From Kordiimonas pumila (GTDB taxonomy: Bacteria > Pseudomonadota > Alphaproteobacteria > Sphingomonadales > Kordiimonadaceae), in assembly GCF_015240255.1 (NCBI RefSeq), contig NZ_CP061205.1, positions 1,571,501 through 1,635,500 on the forward strand: a stretch of 64,000 nt of DNA. The letters run 5' to 3'. A program made the translations under genes and the position numbers. Below are positions 35,200-43,840 of the stretch, one piece after another (position 1 is the first letter of the stretch; every line of letters starts with the position of its first letter). Below the pieces are notes generated by a model that saw nothing but the letters and a program-made list of their open reading frames with translations, had not been told where the DNA came from and searched no databases.

Positions 35200-37287
35200 T
35201 TATTCCCCGCGTGGGTTATGACCGGTATATTTTTCAAGCTGGAAAGCATCTGCTATCCGTTCCCACGGTACCAGCTTGAAGTTCTGGTTTTCAGCGGGGG
35301 AGATATTGCGACCATCCTGCGCCACAAAAACACCATAAGGGAATTTGCTGCCAAGCGGCGTGCTGATAATATCCAGCCCGTCCGTTTCTGACGAACCGTC
35401 AATGCCGTTTTCGCTGTCAGCAATCACCCGGTACGAGCCGATGTAAGCATGGGGTTCTGCGCGGTCAAACAGCGCATAACTGTTATTACCTTGGCTCGAT
35501 AGCACGATATAGCCTTTGCCGTTTTCACCGTAATAAAGTGATACACCTTCAAGGTCGTCTTTCAGGGCAGGGTTTTGTTTTGGGTCTGTAATTTTTACAC
35601 GCTCACTACCTGCGTCTGGTTCAGCACCGTATTTCCAGAGGGCGATATCTTCCTCCGCAGCATACAGAGCGCCTGTATCGTCGTCTGCGACACAGCCTTC
35701 AGCCGTGCTGCCAACCGCAAATTCACGTACAGGGGTTGCCTTCACGCGGCCTTCACTACCCGCACCCAGTTCCCACTGGCGAATAAGGCCATCTTTTTCA
35801 TTAATGAAAACATAGGCTTTGCCACTTGCTGCACTTTGGTACATGCACAGGCCGTAGGGGTCAGGCATGCCCGTTGGTTGCAGGCCGTCAGCCACATCTA
35901 CAAGCTGCCTGCTTTTTTCATCCATCTGGTAAATAGCAATGCTTTCGTGGGTACGGTCGCTGGCAGTTACGAGGGTCATGGCTTTGTCGCCAATATGCAC
36001 ATTATAGCGAATATCCACATTGTTCATTTTACCGTCAGGCAAATATTGGTGCACACTGCCATCCAGATTATAGGTATAAAGGCCGCCCTTTTTGTTGGTG
36101 CCGATAATCAGGCTTTTATCTGGGTCGGTTGGGTGCACCCATATTGCCGGGTCGTCTGCTGCATCACCGCCGGTTGCAACCGGCGCAGTTTCAAGGCTGG
36201 GCTGCACAAGGGCAAAGTTTGCTGTCACATCATGCTCTGGTGCGGCGGTCAGGTTTGTATCAAAGCCAAAGGCGGTGGCTATTGCAGACATGGGCACCAT
36301 TTTGAAATTTGTGGCATCCTCGCCGTTATCCTCGTCGCTGAGGAGCAAAACGGCATTTCCGCCAGACGACGCAAACAGGCTGCCAGCATTATCCACCTGA
36401 TCAACCGCTGTGCCAGCGGCAAACTGTGCGCGGCCAATAAATTTATGGTCGTTCATTATATCATACGCATTAATAGTGCTGGTCTCTACATCGGATGCCA
36501 GTAAAACACCCTGATGTGATGCTGTGTAATAAACGGCAAGCCCGCCCACTTCGCCTGTGAAGTTGCCAAACTTTTTAACATCAATCAGTTTCGGGATAGT
36601 TTCAGCTTCCACATCAGCATCAAAGTGCCATACGCCGACGGCTTCTTCCGTTATATAAACGCTATTGGTTTTTGGGTCTGTTACACAGAATTTTGGCTCA
36701 GTGCCCATTTGCAGGTTGCGGGCAAGGGTGCCCTTGAAGGTGCCGGTCTTGTCCTCATAAATATGCCACTGTTCAATCTGGCCGTTTGAACCCAGAAGGA
36801 AAGCATAGCTTTGCCCGTCAAGCGGGCTTGTGAAACTACACATGCCTTCAAGCAGCAAGGAAGACTTGACAGAGCCACTTAAGGCCTGCTGCAGGGAGCC
36901 ATCTTTTATGGTATAAGGTTTCAGTGTGCTGGATGATGTATCAAGCGCCAGTAAAGTGGTTTGCTTGTTTTTGCCGAAACGGGTTACGAGGCCAAGGGAT
37001 TCGATTTCACCGCCGTCTGTTTTGGAAAGGCGGGTACCCTCTGTACTATATACTTCAATGCCGTCTTCAACCGCGCCGATAATATAGGCATCTGTGCTAC
37101 TGTCAGACGCTGGCCACCATATGGCTGTACTGGCGCTGTCTGATGTGCTGGGCTCAGTTTCGGCGCTAACCTGAATTATGTGGGTTGCATCTGGTTTTAT
37201 AGTTTCGTTCGTGATTGTTTCATGCTCAGGTGAACATGCTGCCAGTGAAATCACAGCTACCGTGGCAAATAGGTTTCTTTTATTCAT
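35200..37287 (-). CDS. Beta-propeller phytase lipoprotein with tandem propeller domains
   Basis: 695 aa. A lipoprotein signal ends in lipobox LAAC with Cys18; the next residue is Ser, which favours the outer membrane. The C-terminal half (from about residue 370) has the full 3-phytase motif set: DDPAIWVHP, NNVDIRY, AEGCVADD, AAEEDIALWKY, SSQGNNSYA and GIDGSSETDGLD. These are calcium and phosphate contacts of beta-propeller phytases. The N-terminal half is a second, degenerate copy (STAIWWPAS, ITEEAVGVWHF) lacking most catalytic motifs. It releases phosphate from phytate at the cell surface. It is divergent from a TonB receptor and next to the inositol genes. Confidence 0.92.
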   Translation of the reverse strand: MNKRNLFATVAVISLAACSPEHETITNETIKPDATHIIQVSAETEPSTSDSASTAIWWPASDSSTDAYIIGAVEDGIEVYSTEGTRLSKTDGGEIESLGLVTRFGKNKQTTLLALDTSSSTLKPYTIKDGSLQQALSGSVKSSLLLEGMCSFTSPLDGQSYAFLLGSNGQIEQWHIYEDKTGTFKGTLARNLQMGTEPKFCVTDPKTNSVYITEEAVGVWHFDADVEAETIPKLIDVKKFGNFTGEVGGLAVYYTASHQGVLLASDVETSTINAYDIMNDHKFIGRAQFAAGTAVDQVDNAGSLFASSGGNAVLLLSDEDNGEDATNFKMVPMSAIATAFGFDTNLTAAPEHDVTANFALVQPSLETAPVATGGDAADDPAIWVHPTDPDKSLIIGTNKKGGLYTYNLDGSVHQYLPDGKMNNVDIRYNVHIGDKAMTLVTASDRTHESIAIYQMDEKSRQLVDVADGLQPTGMPDPYGLCMYQSAASGKAYVFINEKDGLIRQWELGAGSEGRVKATPVREFAVGSTAEGCVADDDTGALYAAEEDIALWKYGAEPDAGSERVKITDPKQNPALKDDLEGVSLYYGENGKGYIVLSSQGNNSYALFDRAEPHAYIGSYRVIADSENGIDGSSETDGLDIISTPLGSKFPYGVFVAQDGRNISPAENQNFKLVPWERIADAFQLEKYTGHNPRGE

Positions 37288-37388
37288 GGTAATCGCTCCC
37301 GTTGTAACCTTCCGTTATAGTGTATATGCGCAGATTTGTTACAGTTTCAAGACAAAAAAGAAGAAAATTTTCATTTTTGTTGCAAAAA

Positions 37389-37402
37389 AGAATAAAAATT
37401 CT
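37389..37402. promoter_or_regulatory. IolR-type box in the phytase/TonB divergent promoter
   Basis: AGAATAAAAATTCT, an inverted repeat AGAAT-N4-ATTCT. It fits the boxes at 47772-47785 and 48812-48825 and resembles the GGAA-N6-TTCC motif described for rhizobial IolR. It lies 102 bp from the phytase start and 132 bp from the receptor start. Confidence 0.5.
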
Positions 37403-37533
37403 ATAATGCTATTCATCGGGAAGGGTAATTCAGTAAATTATGCCCCGTGGGAAGGAGCCGGGCTTTGATCCAAGCTGGTTAATGTTCGGGTTAAATATTT
37501 GGAAGTTTTAAAAGGAAACCTGGGGAGGTGAAC

Positions 37534-39813
37534 ATGAAACGTGCTTTATTCAAGCAACGCCTTTTATGTGGCTGTATGGTACTCGCTTTTGCACCGCATG
37601 CTATGGCACAAGAAGAACAAGCTACTAAAGGCGAAACTTCAAAAACGTTAAATCTGGAAGAAATTGTTGTAACAGGTCAGATTGTTACCAGAAACAGAAC
37701 AGCATCTGTTTCGCCAGAGCTTACATACGATACGGAATTCTTTCAAAAGTTTGAACCGGTATCCGCAGGCGACATGCTGAAGCGCGTGCCGGGGGTCGCA
37801 TTCACCAGTGATATTGGCGAATATGATGCGCCGCAAATGCGCGGTATGGCAGATGGCTTTACGCAGGTTCTGGTAAATGGCAGGCCTTTGCCGGGCGCGG
37901 GTAATGACCGAACGGTTCTTGTAGACCGGGTGCCAGCCGAAATTATTGAACGTATTGAAATTATTCGTAGCCCAGGCGCCGATATTGATAGCCAGGGTGT
38001 TGGCGGTACCATTAATATTATTTTGAAAGAAGGCGCGACCTTGCCTGAGGGTGGCTCGGTTCGTGCAAGTGCGCTTTATTCCGCAAAAGATAAAAAACTT
38101 CGGGGTGCTGGCGCTATTTCCTATTCAGGCCGCAGCGATAATGACCGTATATTTTACTCTGTTACCGCAAACTTGCAGCAGCGTTTTAATGCCAAAAAGT
38201 TTGTTGAAGAAAAAATTGTAGCAGGTGATTTTCCAGATTCTTTTGATGGTCGTGACTTGTTTCAGCCAGATAATTTTGATGCGTCTGTCGCAGATGGCCG
38301 CGCGGTTCAGCTTGATAGTCGTGAAAACCTTGATATCTCGTTGAATGCCGATGTGACCTTCAAGGTTGGGGAAACCGGCGAACTGCGGTTTGATGGCTTC
38401 TTTATCGACACAGACCGGGATGAACGGGAAGACACGACAGAATGGGAGCGGGACGGCGACGAGCTTGTCGGCGACAAAACTGCCTCTCAGGATACGGAAA
38501 TAAGCCAGCGAAATTTTGGCTTTAGTGCCCTGTATGAAGGGGCGTTTTCAGATGTAACAACCTATGACGCAATGGTGCGATACAGCCAGTTTGATAATAC
38601 CTCAGACCAGTATGACCGCGAGTTTGACTTCGACGATGGCACGGAGAGCCTTGATGACCGTGAACGCGAACTGATCGATAGCCTTGATAAAGAAATCGCG
38701 GCCGATTTTGGTATCAAACACGATTTTGACAGTATGTCTTTGAAATACGGGGCATCAACCAAGTTCAAAAACCGTGATTACGGGCTTATCCTTCAGGAAG
38801 CAGATGATTTTGGCACCCTTGAGACAGAAAGCGAAAGCGAATTTTCTGTGAAAGAGAACCGCTATGATGCCTATGTGGTTGGTGAATGGCAGCTTGGTAG
38901 CAAGGTTACACTGGAAACCGGTGTTCGGCTTGAGCATACAAACACCAAGGTTCAGGCTATTGGCGGGGCCGAGACATCAAACTCTGTAACACTCCTCAAT
39001 CCATCCATGCATATTCAGTATGACATCATTGAAGACGGGCAGCTTCGTTTAAGCCTTGCCCGCACCGTGCGCCGCCCAACATTTGATCAGTTGGTTCCAG
39101 CTGAATTACAGGACGAGCCAGACGACGATGATGTAACGATTGGTAACCCTGATCTGGCGATGGAAAAATCATGGGGTCTTGATCTTGGCTACGAGCATGT
39201 GTTGCCCGGCAATGGTATTTTTGGGGTAAACTTCTTTTACCGCAAAGTGTCTGACCTGTCGCAGCTTATCCGTATCGGCGATACAGATGATGGCGGCCTT
39301 TATACATTTGATAATGTTGGTAGTGGTAAAACATATGGTATCGAGTTTGATATCAGTACGCCGCTTATGTTTATGGGGCTTGATGAGACAGGCTTTTTTG
39401 CAAACTATACCCGTATCTGGTCAAGCCGGTATGATGAGTTTCTGCAAGAAGATGTGCGCTTTAATCACCAGCCTAAATATGTTTACAATTTTGGCTTAAC
39501 GCAGAACTTCCCGTCGATTGAAGCAACAGCAGGCTTTAGTTTTCAGAAACAGGGCCTCGCAACAAGTGTGTTTTATGCGGAAATTGAAGACCAGCGTTAC
39601 GGCGGCAACCTAGAGCTTTTCCTTGAGAAACGCTTTGAAAGCGGCCTTATTCTGCGCTTAACAGCAAACAACCTGTTGAATGCTGAAAGTGGTCAGGCAG
39701 AGCGCAACTTTGACAGTCTGGACGATATGCGGGCCGGTGTCGTGGATGAGTTTGAAGTTGAAAGAGAAAAATCCACAAGGGTTTTCCTTTTAACAGCACG
39801 GTACAATTTCTAG
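37534..39813 (+). CDS. TonB-dependent receptor (phytase-linked)
   Basis: 759 aa from ATG 37534, with GGGGAGG (37522-37528) as ribosome site; a GTG at 37528 inside that site is unlikely. A signal peptide runs to about residue 24 (MAQEE). The TonB box EEIVVTGQ is followed by a plug with PGADIDSQGVGGTINIILK. The large barrel ends in FLLTARYNF, with the usual terminal Phe. The barrel is rich in Asp/Glu, which could suit calcium-bound ligands. TonB receptors are often found beside beta-propeller phytases. It probably imports inositol phosphates or phytate-metal complexes. Confidence 0.9.
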   Translation: MKRALFKQRLLCGCMVLAFAPHAMAQEEQATKGETSKTLNLEEIVVTGQIVTRNRTASVSPELTYDTEFFQKFEPVSAGDMLKRVPGVAFTSDIGEYDAPQMRGMADGFTQVLVNGRPLPGAGNDRTVLVDRVPAEIIERIEIIRSPGADIDSQGVGGTINIILKEGATLPEGGSVRASALYSAKDKKLRGAGAISYSGRSDNDRIFYSVTANLQQRFNAKKFVEEKIVAGDFPDSFDGRDLFQPDNFDASVADGRAVQLDSRENLDISLNADVTFKVGETGELRFDGFFIDTDRDEREDTTEWERDGDELVGDKTASQDTEISQRNFGFSALYEGAFSDVTTYDAMVRYSQFDNTSDQYDREFDFDDGTESLDDRERELIDSLDKEIAADFGIKHDFDSMSLKYGASTKFKNRDYGLILQEADDFGTLETESESEFSVKENRYDAYVVGEWQLGSKVTLETGVRLEHTNTKVQAIGGAETSNSVTLLNPSMHIQYDIIEDGQLRLSLARTVRRPTFDQLVPAELQDEPDDDDVTIGNPDLAMEKSWGLDLGYEHVLPGNGIFGVNFFYRKVSDLSQLIRIGDTDDGGLYTFDNVGSGKTYGIEFDISTPLMFMGLDETGFFANYTRIWSSRYDEFLQEDVRFNHQPKYVYNFGLTQNFPSIEATAGFSFQKQGLATSVFYAEIEDQRYGGNLELFLEKRFESGLILRLTANNLLNAESGQAERNFDSLDDMRAGVVDEFEVEREKSTRVFLLTARYNF

Positions 39814-39855
39814 TCTTCCTTCCAGGTGTGCTCATTGAGTACAAGGAGGATACTT

Positions 39856-39879
39856 AGGGGCCTAAGGGCCCCTTTTTTT
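39856..39879 (+). terminator. Terminator of the TonB receptor gene
   Basis: AGGGGCC (39856-39862) pairs with GGCCCCT (39867-39873) around a TAAG loop, followed by seven T residues. It lies 42 bp after the receptor stop. Confidence 0.85.
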
Positions 39880-39901
39880 ATGGCAGGATAAAATCATTAA
39901 A

Positions 39902-39927
39902 AAAAGCCGGCAAATGTGCCGGCTTTT
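39902..39927 (-). terminator. Terminator of the iolG-like gene
   Basis: GCCGGCA (39906-39912) pairs with TGCCGGC (39917-39923) around a 4-nt loop, extended by A/T pairs. On the minus strand a long T-tract follows (complement of 39899-39905). It lies 27 bp past the dehydrogenase stop. Confidence 0.8.
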
Positions 39928-39953
39928 GTGGGGCTAGCGTAAACTGCGGTGTT

Positions 39954-40943
39954 TTATAGTTTAATAGTTACACCGTTTAGCAAGGACTGTTTGGCCGCTT
40001 CCGCAAGGGCGAGGGCTTTCTCGCCGTCAGTGCCTGAAACAAGCGGCTGGTTTTTACCGTTTAAAATATCGGCAAAATGGGCAGCTTCATGCCTGTAAGC
40101 TTCGGCGTAACGTTCAAGAAAGAAATGCTGGATTTTGTCGCTTTGCTCACCGGTTCCCTGATTGAGGGAAACAGTGCTGTCAAGCTGGTTACCAAGTTTA
40201 ATAATGCCTTTGCTGCCATGCACCTCAACGCGCTGATCATAGCCATAGCAGGCGCGCCTGCTATTTGAAATCTGACACAGTTTGCCAGAAGCCGTTTTGA
40301 GGGTGACAAGGGCGCTGTCCACATCACCGGCGGCGCCTATTTCTGGGTCTATAAGGCAGCTTGCTTGTGCAGAAACCTCGCATGGTTCTTCCCCCAGCAG
40401 CCATCTGGCCATGTCTAGGTCATGGATCATCATGTCCTTAAAAAGGCCGCCGCTTACCTTGATATAGCTCACAGGTGGTGGTGAAGGATCGCGGCTTGTA
40501 ATGTGAACCATTTCTACCTCGCCGACACTGCCTTTTGTAAGGCTTGCCTTTAAGGCCGCAAAGTTGGGATCAAACCGGCGGTTAAACCCGATAAGAAGCG
40601 GCACACCAGCATCGTGTGCTGTTTTAATGCAGGCTTTGGTGCGTGCCATATCCAAATCTATTGGCTTCTCGCAAAAAATGGCTTTGCCAGCTTTTGCCGC
40701 CATTTCAATCAGGTCGGCATGGGTATTGGTAGCACTGGCAATAACAACCCCTTTAATATCAGAATCAGCAAGCGCTGTTGCAACATCAACCGCCTTGGCC
40801 CCCACTTCAGATGCAAGGCTTTCGGCAGCTTCAGGCAGGTAATCTACAATATATCGCACCTCAATATCAGGGCGATTGGCAAAATTAGCAGCATGTATGC
40901 GCCCTATGCGGCCTGCGCCGATAAGGCAAATTGGGTAGACCAT
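39954..40943 (-). CDS. iolG: Inositol 2-dehydrogenase (Gfo/Idh/MocA family)
   Basis: 329 aa, normal for IolG. The N-terminal NAD-binding fold is ICLIGAGRIGRIHAAN (residues 5-20), with catalytic Lys in FCEKPIDLD at about 92-100. The substrate motif FKDMMIHDLDMARWLLGEEP and the late SRRACYGYDQRVEVHGSKG block are typical of myo-inositol dehydrogenases. It oxidises myo-inositol to scyllo-inosose, the first step of inositol catabolism. It is divergent from iolB across a promoter region with an IolR-type box. A scyllo-inositol or other polyol specificity is possible but less likely, given the C-terminal motif. Confidence 0.85.
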   Translation of the reverse strand: MVYPICLIGAGRIGRIHAANFANRPDIEVRYIVDYLPEAAESLASEVGAKAVDVATALADSDIKGVVIASATNTHADLIEMAAKAGKAIFCEKPIDLDMARTKACIKTAHDAGVPLLIGFNRRFDPNFAALKASLTKGSVGEVEMVHITSRDPSPPPVSYIKVSGGLFKDMMIHDLDMARWLLGEEPCEVSAQASCLIDPEIGAAGDVDSALVTLKTASGKLCQISNSRRACYGYDQRVEVHGSKGIIKLGNQLDSTVSLNQGTGEQSDKIQHFFLERYAEAYRHEAAHFADILNGKNQPLVSGTDGEKALALAEAAKQSLLNGVTIKL

Positions 40944-41002
40944 TTATTTTTCCTTTATAAAACAACAAAACGAAATTAAAATTCTTGACTTAAAGCTAAA
41001 AT

Positions 41003-41017
41003 AGAATAAATATTTCT
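41003..41017. promoter_or_regulatory. IolR-type box in the iolG/iolB divergent promoter
   Basis: AGAATAAATATTTCT, an imperfect copy of the locus motif with a one-base longer spacer (AGAA-N7-TTCT). It lies between the divergent iolG and iolB genes. This is the weakest of the four boxes. Confidence 0.4.
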
Positions 41018-41090
41018 TTTCGTAAATGGTTATTATGTATAAAGCTCGTAGCGTATTCTATCACGGGTAAAAGATTACTGGGAGGGGCTC

Positions 41091-41903
41091 TTGTTTGAGC
41101 ATATCACGAAACACAGAAGTGGCTTTGCTTTTGGGTATACATCTATTACGGACCATAAAGACACGTCTGAACCCACAGGTATAGGCGTGGCTGTGCAGCG
41201 TTTGCGTGCAGGCGAAAGCATCACGTCTGTGTTTGAAAACGAAAGCGCATGGCTGTTGATGGACGGTGAAGTAACATGCGATATTGATGGGCAGACGGTT
41301 CACTGGTCACGGGGTTCCTTGTTTGATGAACATCCTTCCTGTGTGCACGGTGCTAAAGGAGTGAACTTGCAGGTAACTGCTATCACGGACGCAGAGTTTA
41401 CCGTTTACCAGTGTGGCAATGAGGTGAAATTCCCTACAGAAATTTATACCCCAGATGCGGGTGTTGATGAGCCACGGGGCAAAGGGCAGGTTGGGGGCAC
41501 ATGCCTTCGTTTTGTGCGCACAATATTTGATGACACAAATTCTGTGCCTGAGGCAGAACTGGTTTTGGGTGAAGTCATAACCATGCCGGGTAAATGGTCG
41601 TCTTACCCCCCGCATCATCACCCGCAGCCAGAGATATATCATTACCGATTTACAGATCCGCGAGGTTGGGGGCACGGTGAACTAGAGGATGATGTTGTAA
41701 AGATTCGTCCAAACGACAGTGTGCGAATTATGGACAAAAAAACCCATGCGCAGGTCGCGGCCCCCGGTTACGGTATGTATTATGCTTGGGTTATTCGCCA
41801 TTTGCCGGGTGATCGGTATGGTATCCCGAAATTTGTTGACGAGCACGCTTGGACAATGGAGCCAGATGCTGATTTTTGGCAGCCTAAAGGGGTAAAATTA
41901 TGA
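41091..41903 (+). CDS. iolB: 5-deoxy-glucuronate isomerase
   Basis: 270 aa from a TTG at 41091, with GGAGGGG at 41081-41087 as a strong ribosome site; no better start is near. The protein is the double-cupin IolB fold, with metal-binding PPHHHPQPEIYHYRF at about 183-197 and HAQVAAPGYGMYYAWVIRH near the end. It isomerises 5-deoxy-glucuronate to 5-dehydro-2-deoxy-gluconate in the cytoplasm. First gene of iolBCDE, overlapping iolC as ATGA. The family assignment is clear from motifs and operon. Confidence 0.93.
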   Translation: MFEHITKHRSGFAFGYTSITDHKDTSEPTGIGVAVQRLRAGESITSVFENESAWLLMDGEVTCDIDGQTVHWSRGSLFDEHPSCVHGAKGVNLQVTAITDAEFTVYQCGNEVKFPTEIYTPDAGVDEPRGKGQVGGTCLRFVRTIFDDTNSVPEAELVLGEVITMPGKWSSYPPHHHPQPEIYHYRFTDPRGWGHGELEDDVVKIRPNDSVRIMDKKTHAQVAAPGYGMYYAWVIRHLPGDRYGIPKFVDEHAWTMEPDADFWQPKGVKL

Positions 41904-43840
41904 TGGCCGGTCGGCGCCTTGATGTAATTTGCATGGGGCGTGCAGGGGTTGACCTATACGGCGAGCAGGTCGGTGGTCTGCTTGAAGATATGGGCAGTTT
42001 TGCGAAATATATCGGTGGCTGCCCTGCCAATATTGCTGTTGGTACAGCCAGAATGGGCTTAAAAAGTGCTTTGCTCAGCCGTGTTGGTGATGAACATATG
42101 GGTCGCTTCATTCGAGAAACGCTTGTGGCGGAAGGCGTTGATGTCAGCCATTTGCAAACAGACCCTGAAAGACTAACGGCACTTGTGTTTCTTGGTATTA
42201 GGGATAAGGAAACCTTTCCGCTTATTTTCTACCGTGAAAACTGTGCAGATATGGCTTTGTCAGAAGACGATTTTGACGCAGACTTTATAGCATCTGCAAA
42301 AGCGCTGGTTATTACCGGAACACATTTATCCAAGCCCGGCGTGAGGGCGGCAACATTGAAAGCGGTAGAACTGGCAAAGATCCACGGCACGAAAGTGGTG
42401 CTGGATATTGATTACCGCCCGGTGCTGTGGGGATTAACAGAGCTTGGACTGGGTGAAGAACGCTTCGTTGCATCAAGTGATGTTACAAAAATTCTAGCCG
42501 ATGTTTTACCTGACTGCGATCTTATTGTCGGTACGGAAGAAGAGTTTCATATTGCAGGCGGGGCAACTGATACACAGCAGGCTCTCGCATACATTCGCAG
42601 CCTCACATCTGCCGACCTGGTGCTAAAGCTTGGGCCTGAAGGCTGTACAGTTTTTGAAGCTGAAATACCGGCAAATATCAGGGACAATGAAGTGTACGGT
42701 GGTTTCCCTGTAGAGGTATTTAATGTGCTGGGGGCGGGCGATGCTTTTATGTCTGGTTTGCTGCGGGGCTATTTGAAGGGTCTTAGCTGGTCAGAAAGTT
42801 GCAGGCTGGCAAATGCATCTGGCGCGCTTGTTGTATCGCGCCATGGCTGTGCACCTGCTATTCCAAGCTATATAGAAGTGCAGTATTTTATGGGTAATGG
42901 CAGTGAGCATTATAGCCTGCGCCACGACACAGCACTAGAGCAATTGCACTGGTCTACCACCCGGCACCGCGAGATAAACGAGGTATTGGCATTTGCCTAT
43001 GACCACCGCAAGCAGCTTGAGGATATGGCCTTTGATACAGGGAAAGGCCCTGAAGAAATAGAAGCCTTTAAACTATTGTGCTGGAAAGCTTTTGAACAGG
43101 TACAAAAACAGCATGCTGGGCGCGGGTTAGGTATACTATGCGATGGTCGGCTGGGCCAAGATGCCCTTACAAAAGCAAGTGGTAATAGTATCTGGATTGG
43201 CCGCCCGATAGAATACCCCGGGTCACGCCCTTTACGGTTTGAAGGCGGCCCCAGTGTTATGGCAACCTTGCGGGAATGGCCGCAAGAACACTGTGTCAAA
43301 TGCTTGGTATTTTATCATCCAGACGACGATGAAGCGATGAAGCTTGAGCAGGAAGCCATGCTGTTACAGCTTGCCGATGCTGCACGGTCTACGCGTCATG
43401 AATTACTGGTTGAGATTATTCCCCCAGCCCAAATGCCGCGTGATAGCCAGACAGTTGCTCGTGCCATAGAACGGTTTTACGGTTTGGGCATATATCCTGA
43501 TTGGTGGAAATTGCCAACCCCGCTTTCTGAAGCAGAATGGCAGACCCTTGGGGCGCTTGTGGTAAAGGCTGACCCACATTGCCGGGGCATTGTGCTATTG
43601 GGTCTTGACGCCCCAGAGGAGGAGGTCATGCTGGCAATCGAGAATGCAGCACAGCACCCTATCTGCAAAGGCTTTGCTGTTGGCCGAACAATTTTTGGCG
43701 AGGCAGCTAGAGCATGGTTTGCAGGCTCGTCCAGTGATGCAGAGGTGGTTGATGAAATGGCCGCACGCTATAGCCGGTTGGTAAATTGCTGGATAAATGC
43801 CAGAACTGACCAAGCAGCAAAACAAAAGGCGATTGCATAA
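41900..43840 (+). CDS. iolC: Bifunctional 5-dehydro-2-deoxygluconokinase / DUF2090 aldolase-like fusion
   Basis: 646 aa, twice the size of Bacillus IolC. Residues about 1-320 are a PfkB-family kinase with the N-terminal GGCPANIAVGTARMG motif (39-53) and catalytic GAGD at 278-281 (base D281). About 330-646 form a DUF2090 domain of aldolase-like fold. This fusion is known in Proteobacteria and is thought to couple phosphorylation to cleavage of the phosphorylated product into malonate semialdehyde and DHAP. No separate iolJ aldolase is present, which fits that idea. It overlaps iolB by four bases and iolD by one. Confidence 0.92.
   Translation: MMAGRRLDVICMGRAGVDLYGEQVGGLLEDMGSFAKYIGGCPANIAVGTARMGLKSALLSRVGDEHMGRFIRETLVAEGVDVSHLQTDPERLTALVFLGIRDKETFPLIFYRENCADMALSEDDFDADFIASAKALVITGTHLSKPGVRAATLKAVELAKIHGTKVVLDIDYRPVLWGLTELGLGEERFVASSDVTKILADVLPDCDLIVGTEEEFHIAGGATDTQQALAYIRSLTSADLVLKLGPEGCTVFEAEIPANIRDNEVYGGFPVEVFNVLGAGDAFMSGLLRGYLKGLSWSESCRLANASGALVVSRHGCAPAIPSYIEVQYFMGNGSEHYSLRHDTALEQLHWSTTRHREINEVLAFAYDHRKQLEDMAFDTGKGPEEIEAFKLLCWKAFEQVQKQHAGRGLGILCDGRLGQDALTKASGNSIWIGRPIEYPGSRPLRFEGGPSVMATLREWPQEHCVKCLVFYHPDDDEAMKLEQEAMLLQLADAARSTRHELLVEIIPPAQMPRDSQTVARAIERFYGLGIYPDWWKLPTPLSEAEWQTLGALVVKADPHCRGIVLLGLDAPEEEVMLAIENAAQHPICKGFAVGRTIFGEAARAWFAGSSSDAEVVDEMAARYSRLVNCWINARTDQAAKQKAIA

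Noticed and set aside
35575-36504. A 309-codon open frame on the plus strand, antisense to the phytase gene
   Set aside because: It is the shadow of the phytase reading frame: the composition is Cys/His-rich and unlike a real protein, with no motif and no ribosome site. The phytase motifs on the minus strand are unmistakable.
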